NCBI GenBank assembly: GCA_050084515.1
Contig: CM114275.1
Location: 744,001-808,000 of the forward strand
DNA: 64,000 nucleotides
Source: Blasia pusilla
Lineage: Eukaryota > Marchantiophyta > Marchantiopsida > Blasiales
Direction: 5' to 3'
The notes beneath the pieces are model-generated. The model did not search any database. It worked only from the letters and a program-made list of their open reading frames with translations, and was not told where the DNA came from. This document shows, piece after piece, positions 35,534 to 48,533 of the stretch; position 1 is the first letter of the stretch; each line of letters starts with the position of its first letter. Both the position numbers and the translations under genes were made by a program.

Positions 35534-35726
35534 CTAATAAGATGTCCGTGCGATGCACGGGAAATAAAAGAGTGTTTGAAGAGCTTTTGTTAGTGTATAG
35601 CCCGTGAAGGGAAGGGATTAATTATGCTGCACACAAATTCAATCTTTTTTTCTTGCTGTCTGGTTATCGCGTGTCAAAAAATAGGTGTTTACAATTCAAG
35701 AAAGCATTCTCCCATAATAATGTAGA
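35534..35726 (-). mobile_element. Short non-autonomous Helitron, 193 bp, complete
   Basis: On the minus strand it starts TCTACATTATTATGGGAG (35,726) after an A. It ends with a perfect hairpin CCGTGC-atc-GCACGG (complement of 35,546-35,560), then ACATCTTATTAG at 35,534, followed by T. The TC start, the GC-rich hairpin about 11 bases from the end, the TTAG end and the A/T target are the signature of plant Helitrons. It shares ATCTTATTAG with the helicase-bearing remnant beside it. Confidence 0.85.
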
Positions 35727-36718
35727 TGATAATAGATTATCATCTTTGACGATTATATTATTTGTGTTTGTTATGTAGAGAAGCTCTAAATGAAGTTAGG
35801 TCCATGAAGTCATTTTACTCTCTTTTTTAACTTCTACTTATATAAAACTAAATGTAGGGTGGAAAAAAATGAATACACAAATTAATTTGATCAAAATGAA
35901 GAGGGAACTAGAATAATGATTAGAAAAAAATTGAACATAAGAGCAACCTTATTTTTTTAAAGGGAGAGATAGGGGTGGAAAAAAGGGAATTTCCTTTTTC
36001 TCCAATCAATTAGGATCTTCATGTAATGTTCCTAGGTCTTCCTCTTATTAATTAGTCTCCCCATTTTAATTTTAATTAAAAAATGGTTAAAACTAGGCCC
36101 AAAAAATTCAATTAACCTTTTTAATTTTCAAGTTTGGGCTTTAGGGGAAATTAAAATATTTTGGGAAAAAATAGGAATAATGAAGGATACTAACTAATAT
36201 AATGATGCAAAAATTATTATATTTTCAAAATAATAATATATATTTTCTTTTTCTAATTGAGATATTGGGGTTAGAAACGGGATGAAATTTTCCCCAAATT
36301 AGTTAATGGGAGTAATTTTTTTCTTAAAGCAAAAATATAGTTTCATTATCACCGATCTTCAATAAAAATCCATATTTTCTACTTTTATATTATACTTTTT
36401 AATGCCAAACTCTTGAAATCCAATATATTTCTAATGCTTTCAATATTAGGCACTTGTTTATATAAGTGCCCAAACACTTATAAATCTATTTGTCACATGT
36501 CTCATGATATAACTTAACTCCTTGATTCTTGTTGTTGCATCAGTCGTGAAACCTTTCATATGTACAACCTAACACACGAAGTCAAAATGTGTTAGATCAA
36601 AAACCATCGCATTACCCAATAGATCAAAGCCACCTTGGGACATAATAAGATCAACTCATTGACGAGAGGTTCTTTGTGTAAGGTAGGACATGTACCTACT
36701 CTTGCCCGATATTGGACT
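35727..36718. other. AT-rich stretch without gene
   Basis: The sequence is dominated by A and T runs with short open frames only. I see no repeat family or coding motif in it. Confidence 0.6.
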
Positions 36719-37650
36719 TGCCGCGACCCTCATAACCAAACGTGCGTCGATGCGAAACATCAAGACTCTAGTAGGCTCACACTAGGATTGATATGCATTG
36801 AATAGAAGTCTCTTGAACAAAACATAAGATGTAAGGTGCAAGCAAGATTGAGCGTTTCATGTGTTAACGGTCATGACTCGGGAAACCTAGACCAAGCGCA
36901 AACCAAGACTTGAGAGAAGTCGAGGCTACGAAGAGTGGGTTGCCAAAGAGGACAAGAACTTGACTTGGAAATTGACTATCGTTTAGGGTGTTACTGTGTT
37001 TTAGGTCATAACGGCCAAACCCAAGATACATCTGGGATAAATAAGATGCTCCTGGAAATTTTACGCATCAAAGATCTTGACAAACGCATAAGCAGAGACC
37101 GAGAAACTACCTAAAAACTATCGAAAAGACAATTGGATTGAGAACCAAAATGAGCACTAGAATACTTTCCCAAAGGTAAGGGGAGGTCAGAGAATCCCAT
37201 GAGTAAATATAAGGGGGAGGATCTCTAAGGATGCTTGGGACATGAACTCCACTTTGGGGAGCCTCGGGGCAAACCAAGAGCACATAATGAATCAAGAGGT
37301 TGGCGTTGGGATGCAAACACCAAGCGAAATCCAAGTGAGTGGATTTCGGAGGTCACCCTAGGATTCCAACCCGTCCAACTTATTTTTTGGGTTTCGGTTA
37401 GGGACACATGCGAGGTCCATTAGAGAATTGGGATTGCCAGGTGTGCGAGCGTCATTTTAGGTGCGTGGAATATCCATAAAGTCTATCCCAAGTCTAGGAA
37501 GACTTTTTTGTGTTGGGAAGTGAGGATTTAGGACCTATTGAGCTTGATGAAAGGTCTGATTTGAGAACTCACGGAGTTGGAAGGTTGAATGACTCAAACC
37601 AAGATTAATGAGAGTGTGTTTGGATGCAGATCAGCAAAGTGAGCGTGATA
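36719..37650 (+). mobile_element. Family B LTR, 3'-truncated, diverged
   Basis: It starts TGCCGCGACCCTCATAACCAAACG, like the other family B LTRs. It keeps blocks such as aaaccaagacttgagagaagtcgag, gtgggttgccaaag and catgagtaaatataagggggaggat. It stops near gagcgtgata, before the usual gagagtaggcacacgaca end. No gag or primer binding site follows. It is more diverged from the others than they are from each other, suggesting an older insertion. Confidence 0.75.
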
Positions 37651-37968
37651 ACTTATTTTCTTCTTCCTATTGACAAGTTGCATCGAATATTTGTGTGGTA
37701 GTTGTCTTTCTCATTTTACTAATTCATTCAAAACTTTTCTATTTTGAGCAGTCTTCCATTTTGCTATTGTACGACTATTTAACCCCATGAAGAAATAACT
37801 CGTTAGAAGAACCTTTTACGATGTATTCTTGAAGCCACTTGATTGACTTTTTCCATCCCTTTTATATGGTGAGTAATTATTAATTTTAGATCTGAGGGAA
37901 TCCTTTCTTCCTTTGGGTCCTTGAAATAATACTCCATTCATCTTGCATGTTGGGTTGTCCACAATTCA

Positions 37969-38193
37969 TCTATACTATCAAGAGAGGATGGGTTTACACA
38001 ATCCCTCCTTATGTTATGACACATGTCCTTTTAGGGTTCTTCTAGTGTTGACACATGTCAATTTACGGGAGGGAGTTAAGTGAAAAGTTAAAAGGAGAGA
38101 GTTAAGTTAAATGAGAAGGGGAAGGGAGGCGTTAAAATAGAATTTTAAAAAATCAAGAATTATCACTTGTGCATAACACGGGAAACACTCTAG
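37969..38193 (+). mobile_element. Short non-autonomous Helitron, 225 bp
   Basis: It starts TCTATACTATCAAGAGAGGATGGG after an A and ends acacgggaaacactCTAG at 38,193 before a T. An imperfect hairpin (cttgtgcataacacggg) lies just inside the end. The first 130 bp match the fragment at 59,231. Confidence 0.8.
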
Positions 38194-40311
38194 TTTTACA
38201 TAAAGAGGGATGGGTAATTATCCATTTTAGATCTAGAGGAACGTTTTTTCTTTTGCCTCGTAGAATGGTTATATGGACTTTTTCCATCCTATTTGTTTCT
38301 TGGGTTCCGTATAGTTATACTTAGATCTGAAGGGACCCTTTATTGTTTTAGACATGGTAGTCACAAAATGGACTTATTCCATCACATTTGTATAATGAGC
38401 TAGTGGTCACTTTATTTCACATATGGAGAGATACTTCCTACTTCTACACATGATTTCTTGACTTGCATTCCAACAATAGCTTACTAATGAAAATTGAAAC
38501 CATATGCATGAAATGGAGGCACAAAATTGTCCAATTTTTTATAATGAGATGTTTGTAGATTCAATGTATTCCATCTCTATGAGTTATGGAACAAGCTACT
38601 AAATCGCGTCCAAAACGCAAGGATAGTGTTTACCAATTCCATGACCTAATTTTCTAGAGCACAAAAAGGTTGAAAACCGTTGTTTAGTGTTGAGTTCAAT
38701 TTGGGGTTCTACTAGTGCCTCAATTCTTTGTAAAATCCGACATAGGAAATTAAAATTTTGTGATTAACGGGTTGCACAAAGCATACTTATCTAGAGTCTA
38801 CATACATAACATCCCATCAGTGCATTAGCACGAGTTCTCTTGGAACTCGAACCAGTCATGCAAAAGCAAGGCAGAGGCACATGGCAAGGGACGTAGGGTT
38901 GGGTGCAGGTGGGGGGGGGCCAAGGGGGCACACACACAAATTTTTCAGACTTATGTCATGGACATAGACTTTGTCAAGATTTCTGTGTAAAATATTGAAA
39001 TTTTCAAATAGCTTTCATAAATTCCTTGGCCAAAATTGTGGATTTTCGGAAAAATTTCCATACATCTCCAGTAACTACTCGAGCCTAGGTTCAATTATAG
39101 CCACCAAATCAAAGCCTAACAACTTTCTTGGATTTTTGTCACCTAAGAAATCTTTCATATGAATGTACACTTAGGATCCCATCTCATGAACGATCGCTCA
39201 TGGCGCACTAACCTTGTTGTGGTGAGATGAAAGAATATGTGACAACTAATTGATACGTTCGATCCTCGAGGTCTCTGAGACATTGGTCATTTTTTTTTGT
39301 GCCCAATGCTTGTGGGCACAAAACATTCAACGACCTGCTAGGGTTTCAGTATCCTAAGCCCATGGGTTGGGCCCCTTAGATCATGTCCCATGGGACAAGT
39401 TTTCCAATTTATAAGTCAATGCGTTCAAATATCAAAGGATCTAAATATAAGAATTGCAGAACCGAAAACATCTTTAGTCAACAATTGTGCCATCTTCAGC
39501 CATATTCCAAGTCCTAATCGTACTCAATCCAATAGCTAAAATGCAACTACAAGAAATTGAAAATCATGCTATCACAAGCCTTAAATGATATATTACTAGT
39601 GTCAAGCCCACATGTGACACTAGTAGTACAATATGTCTATCAAATACATGTTTGCAAATCAAAAAATATCTTCATTTAATAACATAATATTAAGGACCCA
39701 TAAGTGTCTATACGATGCACCAATCCCTTATTAATAGTTCATGTTTAAACGTAACTCTCTTTACCAAATTTTATACAACCCTTTAAAATGATCAAAAATA
39801 TTTTTGAAAGAAGGCTCGTGTGGCAAAAGCACCTTCAAGGAAATTGCATGTTCCAATTAATATATAGATGAGTGTGTAGCCCATGCTATTCACTTGAAAA
39901 ATTGTGATTAAAAATTTAATGATTAGTTTTTTCAATCCACGTTACCAAAAATTGTCTTACACTCATATCATCAAAATAATTTGTTTCTACCCCACTACAC
40001 TACCATGTGTAAAGTCACTCACATGTGCTTGAAAGTGAGCTCCTGTCCCACGAGCGGGCAGCAAATCCGACATAGGCGTTACGAGGGCAAACGTGCTATG
40101 CAAACATTGCTGCTGCCTTTTCCCGTCCATAACAGAGTAAACGAAAACCCAAAAGAACATAATCAATTACGAGAAGTGATCGTATTAGTTTGTCGGCCCC
40201 ATTTCCCGGCCATAGAGGACTCGGGCGACACGTACCATGGAGCATCGTCCTCCCCGGCGGAGGATGGTGAGGAAAATGAAAAATGTCATACGGAGAGAAG
40301 GTATCCCTATA
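38194..40311. other. No recognised gene
   Basis: The region is AT-rich with short frames only. A run of nine G precedes a CACACACA stretch at 38,911-38,938. An open frame at 39,981-40,328 has no known motif. Confidence 0.55.
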
Positions 40312-40337
40312 AGGGCACTCTCCCATAATAATATAGA
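40312..40337 (-). mobile_element. Helitron 5'-end fragment
   Basis: On the minus strand the sequence TCTATATTATTATGGGAGAGTGCC begins at 40,337 after an A. It matches the 5' ends at 35,726 (-) and 42,862 (+). Similarity is lost after about 26 bp. Confidence 0.55.
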
Positions 40338-40501
40338 TGATTAAATGTTGGGAATATTGGAGCATAGGTTGTAGATGGTCACGAGAGAAGGAATCGGATA
40401 AGGAGGAAGTTTCAAATGAGGGCTAATTGTGTAGTTTTCTCTATTGTAATAGGATTGCAGAACTTTTGAATAAATTGATTCCTCAATCATATGAATTGTA
40501 A

Positions 40502-40682
40502 TCTATATTATTAAAAGAGAACGGGGTTTGGGAAACCCCTCCTGTAGTGTCGACACGTGTTCATTTTGCCTCCCTCTGGTGATGACATGTGGAACACAAG
40601 AATTAACTTAACATAACAGTGCGCGCCTGCCCTACCTTCGCTGGTGATTTTCACCCGTGCAAGACAACGCGCATTATACTAG
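40502..40682 (+). mobile_element. Short non-autonomous Helitron, 181 bp
   Basis: It starts TCTATATTATTAAAAGAGAACGG after an A. Its end region cacccgtgcaagacaacgcgcattataCTAG finishes at 40,682 before a T. The ends fit plant Helitrons, and the terminal hairpin has decayed. It contains tcgacacgtgttcatttt and a similar spacer to the copy at 37,969. Confidence 0.75.
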
Positions 40683-42861
40683 TCCTACTACAATAGAATC
40701 CTTTCCTGTCAAAAATATTTAGTTGCCCTCTTATGTGGGGTCATTAAAAAAGAAATTGATAATGAGAGCGAATATTTAAATAGGGCCCAAAATACCATTT
40801 CTTGAAAAGAATTGTAGTACTCATAAACATAATATCATGTGACTACACTTTAAACCTAAGGATTCGTACCGCTTGGTTCCCCGTCATAACGAGGGGAGAC
40901 AAAGAAAATAGCGGTTGATTTGAACAACAATCGACATGACGTGAAAGGAAGTCGGCCCAAATGTAGAAAACCTATTCATCCTCAGGTTTGTCTAAGCAAA
41001 CCTCCATTCCTACACTTACCACCTACTTTTAGACTATCACTACGCCGGGCACCCTGACCCAACCACCACAATCAGCACCTAAAGTTGATCATTTTCAATT
41101 GCAAAGCGCACGTCGCCGTCACGAACCGATAGTGGACGTCAACAAACCCTTCCTCTTTTGAAATTTATTTTATATTAAAATGGATATATTAACATTCCTG
41201 CTCCATAACAAAGCCCAAAATATCGCGCAAGAAAACTCGACAGTTCTCCGTCAGAACCGAGAGAACGAACTCGATCCACATTTCCGTCGATGATGAGCTG
41301 ACTGAACCCACGGGAACCGTGCCGCCATAACTCGCCACGTACCACACCTCCGTGAAACTTGAATGTTGAGTATTCCTCTCAAGGCCAGCTGCCGGCCCCG
41401 CCCACCCACCATGCCGGGCTCGCACTCTCCTTGTCAGCACCGGAAAGGCCAGCGTTTAGGGTCCCTGCTCTCGACGAAATGCCATGAGCCAACGCAACGT
41501 AGTAGTCATTTTTGTTACTCGTCCTTGGGCTGCTTTCTCCGGTGTGCGGGTCCCGCACAAATTCAGATGCCAAAAAGGTTAAGAGCATAGCATCCATATG
41601 GTGGACCTCAGAACACCCAATAAGCACGCTACTCAAAATATTTTTATTAAAAAATTTCTTATTGTTCATGTTAAAAGCATCTGTTTCTCAATAAGTGATC
41701 GTCCTTTAAGGAAAATACTTCTTCCAACGGACCGACTAGAAGGATGGAACTTGGGAGAAGGATTCCCCGTAAGTAAAACACGAAACTTGTTGCTGGTTAG
41801 ACGACACAACGTGAAGATTCTAAGAGCAACCAATTCAAATATATGACCAATGTGCGAAGGTTGGTTGTCATTTTGTGGGCATTGCGAAAATATTTTTCTA
41901 GTCCTTAAATTTGGAGCTAGTTGCTCCTTTTTTGCATTTTAACTCCGGGTGGACGAAACACCCTCAAACAATTGCATGAACATAGAGGTTTCCAACTTGG
42001 ATCAATCATCAAATCAAATCATCTAGACATCGGACCCCAACCAGTTGCGAGATCATACGAGGTCGGGTCAATTGGATAGACATTCATATGGGTATTGGAT
42101 AGACTCTCTTATGAGATACTCATCAAACCAAAAGAATCTTGTCTCTTGTAAGTGGGTTCTCTGAAAGGAAACTGTCAAATGTCTTCCACTTTTTTTATTT
42201 TAATCATGTGTCCTCCCCCTTTCAATATTGCCGTATTGGAGGTACTGCAAGGGGCATGGAATAACCTCATGAAGGTCTAACTGACTTTTGTGAACCTGAT
42301 CTCACCCTTCTCCCTAATTAGTCGTGCCGTGTGTGGAATGTGGATGGGAGTGTGACCCTAAACATGTGAGTTCCTTTGAGCGCACCATTTCGAATGGCCG
42401 TTTTCTCATATACTCCAAAGCAAGAAAATGGGAGGGTGAAAGTCAACCGTAAGAACGCAAGTGGCTCCTCGGTGCAACCACCATGTTATATATTACTCTG
42501 CATTTTTAGGCGGAGTGGGAGGGATGTAACTACACCTCCACAAGATGACTTAATTATTTATGTTTAAAAACAAAATTTGAGATTATTTATATTGTTTGGA
42601 GAGGGCTTTTTCATTTTGCAAACATTGTTTTTTGTTCTTGTTGACATCTGACTTCTTTTTAATAAGAGTGTTCAAAAATAATTTTGAATGAGACTTGAAA
42701 ATTTTGAAAATTAATCATAGAAGACGATTTAAAACTTGCACTAGTAGGACATATCGCCATTCATTGTGTATTCGCCAATCGATGGATTAGGAAACTATTG
42801 TGTGTTCCACAACTCCAAAAGGAAGCAAACTACATAATTTCAATTTTTGAGGGATTGATAA
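40683..42861. other. No recognised gene
   Basis: Open frames at 41,189-41,440 (-), 41,363-41,590 and 41,598-41,846 lie in a moderately GC-rich patch (41,190-41,590) but show no known motif or splice logic that I could follow. The rest is AT-rich. Confidence 0.5.
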
Positions 42862-43060
42862 TCTACATTATTATGGGAGAGTGCCTTCTTGATTTACAAA
42901 CACCTCTCTGCTTTACACATGATAATTGGACAACAAGAAAATATTTCACATACTACAAACAACGGGAAAAAAATTGAATTAATATATAACACCATTAATT
43001 TTTTTTCTTCATGAATTATATATTTTTTTCTTCAAACACTTTTTTATTTTCTTTTATTTC
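42862..43060 (+). mobile_element. Non-autonomous Helitron copy with eroded 3' end
   Basis: It starts TCTACATTATTATGGGAGAGTGCCTTCTTGATTTACAAACACC after an A, matching the element at 35,726. The inner block cttcaaacacttttttatttt also matches it, but the terminal hairpin and TTAG end are no longer visible. Confidence 0.65.
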
Positions 43061-43115
43061 ATCTACATTTTATTTATATTATTATATAAGATTATTCACA
43101 AACATTTCTCTACTG

Positions 43116-43168
43116 ACAGATTACAATTAAGACTGAGTACAATTAACAGATTACAATTAAGACTGAGT
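43116..43168. repeat. Direct repeat of 23 bp, two units
   Basis: The unit acagattacaattaagactgagt occurs at 43,116-43,138 and 43,146-43,168 with a 30-bp period. Confidence 0.9.
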
Positions 43169-44130
43169 GATAATAAAATTTTTTACATACTAAAAAAAAA
43201 AGTAATTTAAATTTGCATGTACAACCGTGAACTTTTCGAAAGAGTGTAGACCATGAATCCCTCTTCCTACGCCGAGTGCCTCGCCTTCCCTCCCATTCTG
43301 AAGTTCTACGAGTTCCCAGTCTTCCTCAGAATTCCCGCGCAGAGTTCAAAAGTTCTGTCACTGTAACGAGAACAATAAATCGCCAGAGAATGCTGTTTGG
43401 GCACAGCCGAAACAGCATTCGTCCAACTCACAGAGAGAGAAACTGTACCCTAATCACGGCCCGTACAGGTTCTCACTCTTAGCCAACTAGAATATTTACA
43501 CGTATTACTTTCTTCTCCCCGTCTTCAAATGGAAGGACACATCCCCTTCATGATATCCATCACTGGGATGGGTTACGTGTAATGGAGCCTTCTGGAGCAG
43601 AAAATGCTGAGTCGCGTCACGCGTGGCAGTGTTTCTGGCATTCATTCTCGACGAGTACAAGTTCTGCAGTTACGTTGAATCGTACTGTTGTAATTTACTG
43701 CTGTCGGCACAAGAAACGGATTGTCAGAGACAGTAAGGACGATCGAGTCCGTCGGTCCCGTTGTGGGTGCGGCAGCGCGAACTTATAGTACTGTGCTTCT
43801 ACCGTTCATTGGTTGGATAGCATGAAACAAAGATGCACTTCGATAAAAACGAGTGATGGAAAACTCATCGGAAGTATAAAAGAGGGGGACTCAAAAAGTC
43901 AAAACCTGAAGGTCACAACACGACCAGAAAAGGAAGAAGGGGGCATTCCCCCCCTAACGACGAAACTCACCAACAGCAGAGACAATATCAGCAACAACAA
44001 GAGAGCTATGACTACTACTAAGTGGGCCTCTAGCGCCGGCGTCTCCCACCTGAGCCCGCCGCAAAATCCCATTAGCCTGGCACGCTGCAACGCTATGGAG
44101 ACCCGCGCCTACAATACAGAATCGCAGTAG

Positions 44131-47071
44131 CTAAGGACAACCCATTTCTCGAGTGGAGATGATGGGCGCGATCCGTGAAGGAACAGTCGAACCTCTCCCC
44201 ATAGCCCCATACATCTCTATGGCCGTGGGGATGAAGATGTGTCCTCGTGTAGTCGATTGTAGATATGTGTCTTCTTCGCCGCCGCCGCTCCTTGTAGCAT
44301 TCGCCCTTGGGCCACCACTTGGGCTCTGACGCCTCCCGCGTGAGGATCTCGTGACTACCACGTCCGCCACAACCACCTCGGCCTCACGTGTCATGTAGAG
44401 ATCGGCACGAATGAGGGAATCCCGCATGGAGTAGTGCCTCTCTTTGCACATGGAAGCCACTCTCCGAGCAATACTGAACATGATATCCCGTGACCGCATC
44501 GTGAGTGGCTATCCTCTCACCCCAATCGACAGCGTGCCAAATGCACACCAAGTGGATCCAGGCTCGGCGACACTCGCGGTGTGTCGAACCAACCACCGAT
44601 GGTTGGGGAGGCCAAGCGGAACCGCATTTGTGGTATAGGTAAGTGGTGTGATACGGAAAGCTCGAGAAGGGGCGCGCCCCTACCCATGAGCCTGCCCCCT
44701 TCCGAGCAAGAGCGAACACGGGCCCTAACCTCCATGGGGATATTCCCGTCGGACATAGTGCCTCTAAAAACTGCCTCAAAGTGGGCTTCCATCAAGGAAG
44801 ATTGGAGCCAGGATCGACCGGAGGTAACTAAGGAGGAGAAAGTGGGGAGAACGGCTCGGCCTCAACTCAAGGGAATCTCTACAAGTGTGAGTGAAGACTC
44901 GAAGTGGGAAAGAGCCATCCTCGACGTGGGAGACGAGTGTAGAAGGAGCGGTCTATCTCTAACCAAAAATCGGGAGCAAAGGAGGGGTGCCACTATGGCC
45001 CAACTCCCTAAAAAAAGCGGAGGGCGCCACTAACTCGGTCGAGAGAAGACCTACTCCACCAAAAGAAATCGGCCAAGAGGCCTGTCTCACGAGCTAACTC
45101 CCCATGGGGCACTCTAAGGAGCCGGGTCCTAGAAGATCCCCAAACACCGCATGAGCTTCCTATCAAAGGATCTATATAGGGAAGAAAGGTGACTAGATGT
45201 CCGAGGCAGTTCTAGTGAGGTAACCAGGTCTACGAGCAAAACAAGAAGAGAGAATGCCGAAGGCGACTTGAGGGTCACCAACTCGTAAGATCATCAACGT
45301 GGAGAAGATCCTCGGTAAGAGCCGCCGCCACTTAAAGTCGATACAAAGTCCTGGCTCCCGAGCGGTACTCCCAAGACTCAAGCCCTCCGACAGTCACAAG
45401 AAGCCGTCGGGTAAATGTAGATCATCACGTAGGCCTGATGGAGACCAAGCCTTGCACTTCCCCACCTTCACCGCCAGGCCGACACGTGCCAATCTGTCTG
45501 AAAAGTGCTTGAATGCGGGGACAACCAGATCTCCGGGACCAACAATATGAGTATCATCTCGCCAATGAAGGAACATGCAACCCGGGAAAGCCTCCACCGA
45601 GAAAGAACCGCTCGGTAATGAGCCCAAGACAAACAACGCGCCACCCGGAGGGTCACCCCGACGAGTCCCGTAGCAGACTCCAAGACCGTGACCTCCTCCT
45701 CGAATCGACCATGGTGAAAAGAGGGCCGAAGGGGCCCCATAGAAAGCCTGCACAAAGGGAATGAGGCTCGCCATGGGGCCACCCGCGTCCCTCAACTCGT
45801 GAATATAGTAGCCCGAGATCTTGAGTTGAAGGCGTTCTCCACGTCCACTTGGAGAACCACCCACTCTGGATGTACATCTAGACAAGCCCTCAAACCTAAG
45901 GCAACCGTCTCACATCCGGTGGCGTGGCAACTCCAAATCGGTGCGGACTCGGATGTGATCGAAAGCCTCACGGAATTGCAAAGCGAGAGTACGACTCACC
46001 AACCGCAAGAGCACCTCACCTATGGCAATCGGACGGATACCACCACCCCCTTTGACAACGCCAAAAGTCGCCCGCCCCTAATACTTGGCCCTTTGCTGTT
46101 GGCACTCTCCTCGAGCTAGGTGAGAGGCAACTGAAGCAACTTCGGAGAAGCCGCTAGCGGTGTCCTCGGAAGGAAAGCAATCACGAAGGTGTTCGTACAT
46201 CATACGCAGACAAACCTCCGCCGCAATCCTCGGAGAACGCCCGAGTGCCCGCAAAGAGGGACGGGTCAAGGCATATAGCCGTGTCGGGTGGAAGTCACGT
46301 GCAAAAGCTGGAATGTCAACCGATGGACGAGGATGTAGCCTCCGGAGGGCATCGATGGTAACACTGAAGAAGGAGCCATGTCCATCGGGCGAAGAGCACG
46401 CGGTACTCGCGAGTACTCACAGGCTCGCCCAATGTCCTACATCGCCGCAACATGGCTGCTCCAGATCGCCCGCCGGGAAACCAGGTGAACTACTACCTTT
46501 GGCGAATGCCACAAACTCACTCTGCAGAGACTCCCAATCACCTCCTCGAAAGCGTCTCAGACGTGCTATAACCTCTCTATGACCGGCCTTCCTCCCGAGT
46601 GTAACAAAGACACCATCGTGGAAGGAGAAGTAGTAGGTACCACGAGAGCTCATCCATAGGATCAAGGGCGATCCTAGCGAGGGGAAGGAGGAATGCGTGG
46701 CGGAGGTCGTCCCCGAATAGCATGGGGGATCCTATGAAACAACCTCGGCAGGGAAAACGGGTCTCGAAGAGACCTATAATTGCCCTGGTGGGACCTCAAC
46801 CACTCCCATGCCTCGGGGGGGCGATGATGGGAAGCACCGGAGAGCATCCATGGTCGGCGGGAGGGACCACCCATCCAAATCTATCAAAGTTAGGATGTTT
46901 AGCCGCTAAGTGGTTCCGAATTCTGAACAGTGAAGAATTCGGGACAACATGGGCATTTAGTATCCGACTAGGCGACCCACGGGTCCCCACACGGGGAGCC
47001 GATGTGGTCGAGGCATGGATGCAACTCACCAAGAAGAGGACATGGCCCCCTCCAATAAAATCGTGCGACAA
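44131..47071 (-). pseudogene. LINE ORF2-like reverse transcriptase, heavily mutated
   Basis: On the minus strand, frames run from HDFIGGGHVLF (47,071), through WEWLRSHQGNY and GDWESLQSEFVAFAKG (46,840-46,490) and RPSLRALGRSPRIAAEV, to GGIRPIAIGEVLLRLVSRTL near 46,040. The last matches the start of non-LTR RT. The RT core follows at 45,885-45,394: RRGDPPGGALFVLG, the catalytic RDDTHIVGPGD (45,558-45,553) and AVKVGKCKAWSPSGL. The tail (44,795-44,131) has PTIGGWFDTPR and ATHDAVTGY, then DIMFSIARRVASM and EVVVADVVV. This order fits a plant LINE. The region is GC-rich against AT-rich surroundings, and frames shift many times. No poly-A tail or target duplication was identified. Confidence 0.8.
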
Positions 47072-47239
47072 TCCCCCGTCAATAACAGTCCTGTCATCCC
47101 CATTCGAACGAGTGGTCCTGGCAAACCACTCTCTTCCCGTCCACGGTTATGCTCCCTCTAACATAAACTCTCACCTACCGACATCACCTAGGACTTCTAG
47201 TCCCAACCCCCTCCCAAAAACAAATTCATGAATACGTAG

Positions 47240-48533
47240 AGTTGCTAAGAGTGTGAAAAGATCATGGGCCCTTCGAGATAAAATAGATGAGAAGAAAAGT
47301 GTATGTACGGGAAGGGTAACAAATACAAACGAGAATCGAACCAAAATGAGAAGCACATACGACAAATACGACAAACAAGAAAGGACTTGGGAAAGGAGGG
47401 GAAGGGTGGGTGAATAGAGGACGTTACCTTGGGAAATTTCTCCAAATGACAATAAGCTAAACCCTAATATTCACATTTGGAACCCTAATATGAACCGAAT
47501 TCTAAAAAGATGAATAAAAATAAAAATACTTCACGCCATGCAGCAAGGTCCGGATCAAAACGAAGCTCTCGTCACGCTCTCCGTTTCGACATGTAGCACG
47601 TCTCTTTTCGTCCCCTACGCCCTCCGTCCTTCCTCCCGCCGTCCCAGTCCATGCCTCTCGCCGTCCCCGCCCAAAATCGCTGCTTCGTTCATGAAAGAAC
47701 ATGAATCGCGCACATATGGACAACCTCGCCAAAACGAAGGAGTCACGATGATTTGATTTTTCTCCCGTCATATTACTGGTATTTTGATTATTATCTAGGC
47801 TTTTTGGGTAGCCTGTCTAGGCTGGTATTATTTGAAGAAAGCATTTAAAAGAAGGCGTAAATTTTGTTTGTCTCTTAAAATCCGAATTTTAAAAAAATTA
47901 GCCACTCTATTTCTGGTATTTTGAAAATGGAGATGTCCATCCAATTTCTGTCCGTTTTCCTCTCCGGCGGTCCATTTTAGACATATATGTAACAAACCTC
48001 TTTTTTTTCCCGTATGGTTTATCCTCTCTTTAGTTTCACCTCATCATCTTCCTTGCTCCCTTTTACCTTCAATTCAAGTGTTGCATGTGTTTTACCCCTA
48101 GCTCCTCTTTGTAAATCTCCCCAAACAAATCTGCAAGGAGGAAATCTCCTCTTCTTACTACTCTTTATTGTACTTGAGGTATCATTGGTAGGAGTTGAAC
48201 CTTACCATACCTCCCCACCCGTTGGGAGCCGAGGATTATGCCCCTCTATAATACTTGGAGTTTTTAAGCTACAGAGTGTCCTAGAGGGGCTCTGAGTTCT
48301 AAAAAAAACACAACCAAGTTGACATGTCAAGAGACGGGGCAACACATTATGTTTCTACCTTAGGGTTTGTGTATTGATTGGGATTGAAATACAAGTAATT
48401 AAAATTCCCAAAAGTTTTCCTAAAAATCACAGATTCAGCCAACATGTCGTCGTTGTGAGTTGCAGGTCCTTCTAAAGCAATCCTCAGTATAACATCTAGA
48501 TGTTGAGTACCTAGTCTATTACGAGTCTTAGTT
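47240..48533. other. No recognised gene
   Basis: Short frames only, with runs of pyrimidines near 47,990-48,060. The hAT remnant begins at its right end. Confidence 0.5.

Noticed and set aside
44581-46582. Plus-strand open frames of 140-150 codons
   Set aside because: They are shadows of the GC-rich LINE coding sequence on the minus strand and show no domain.
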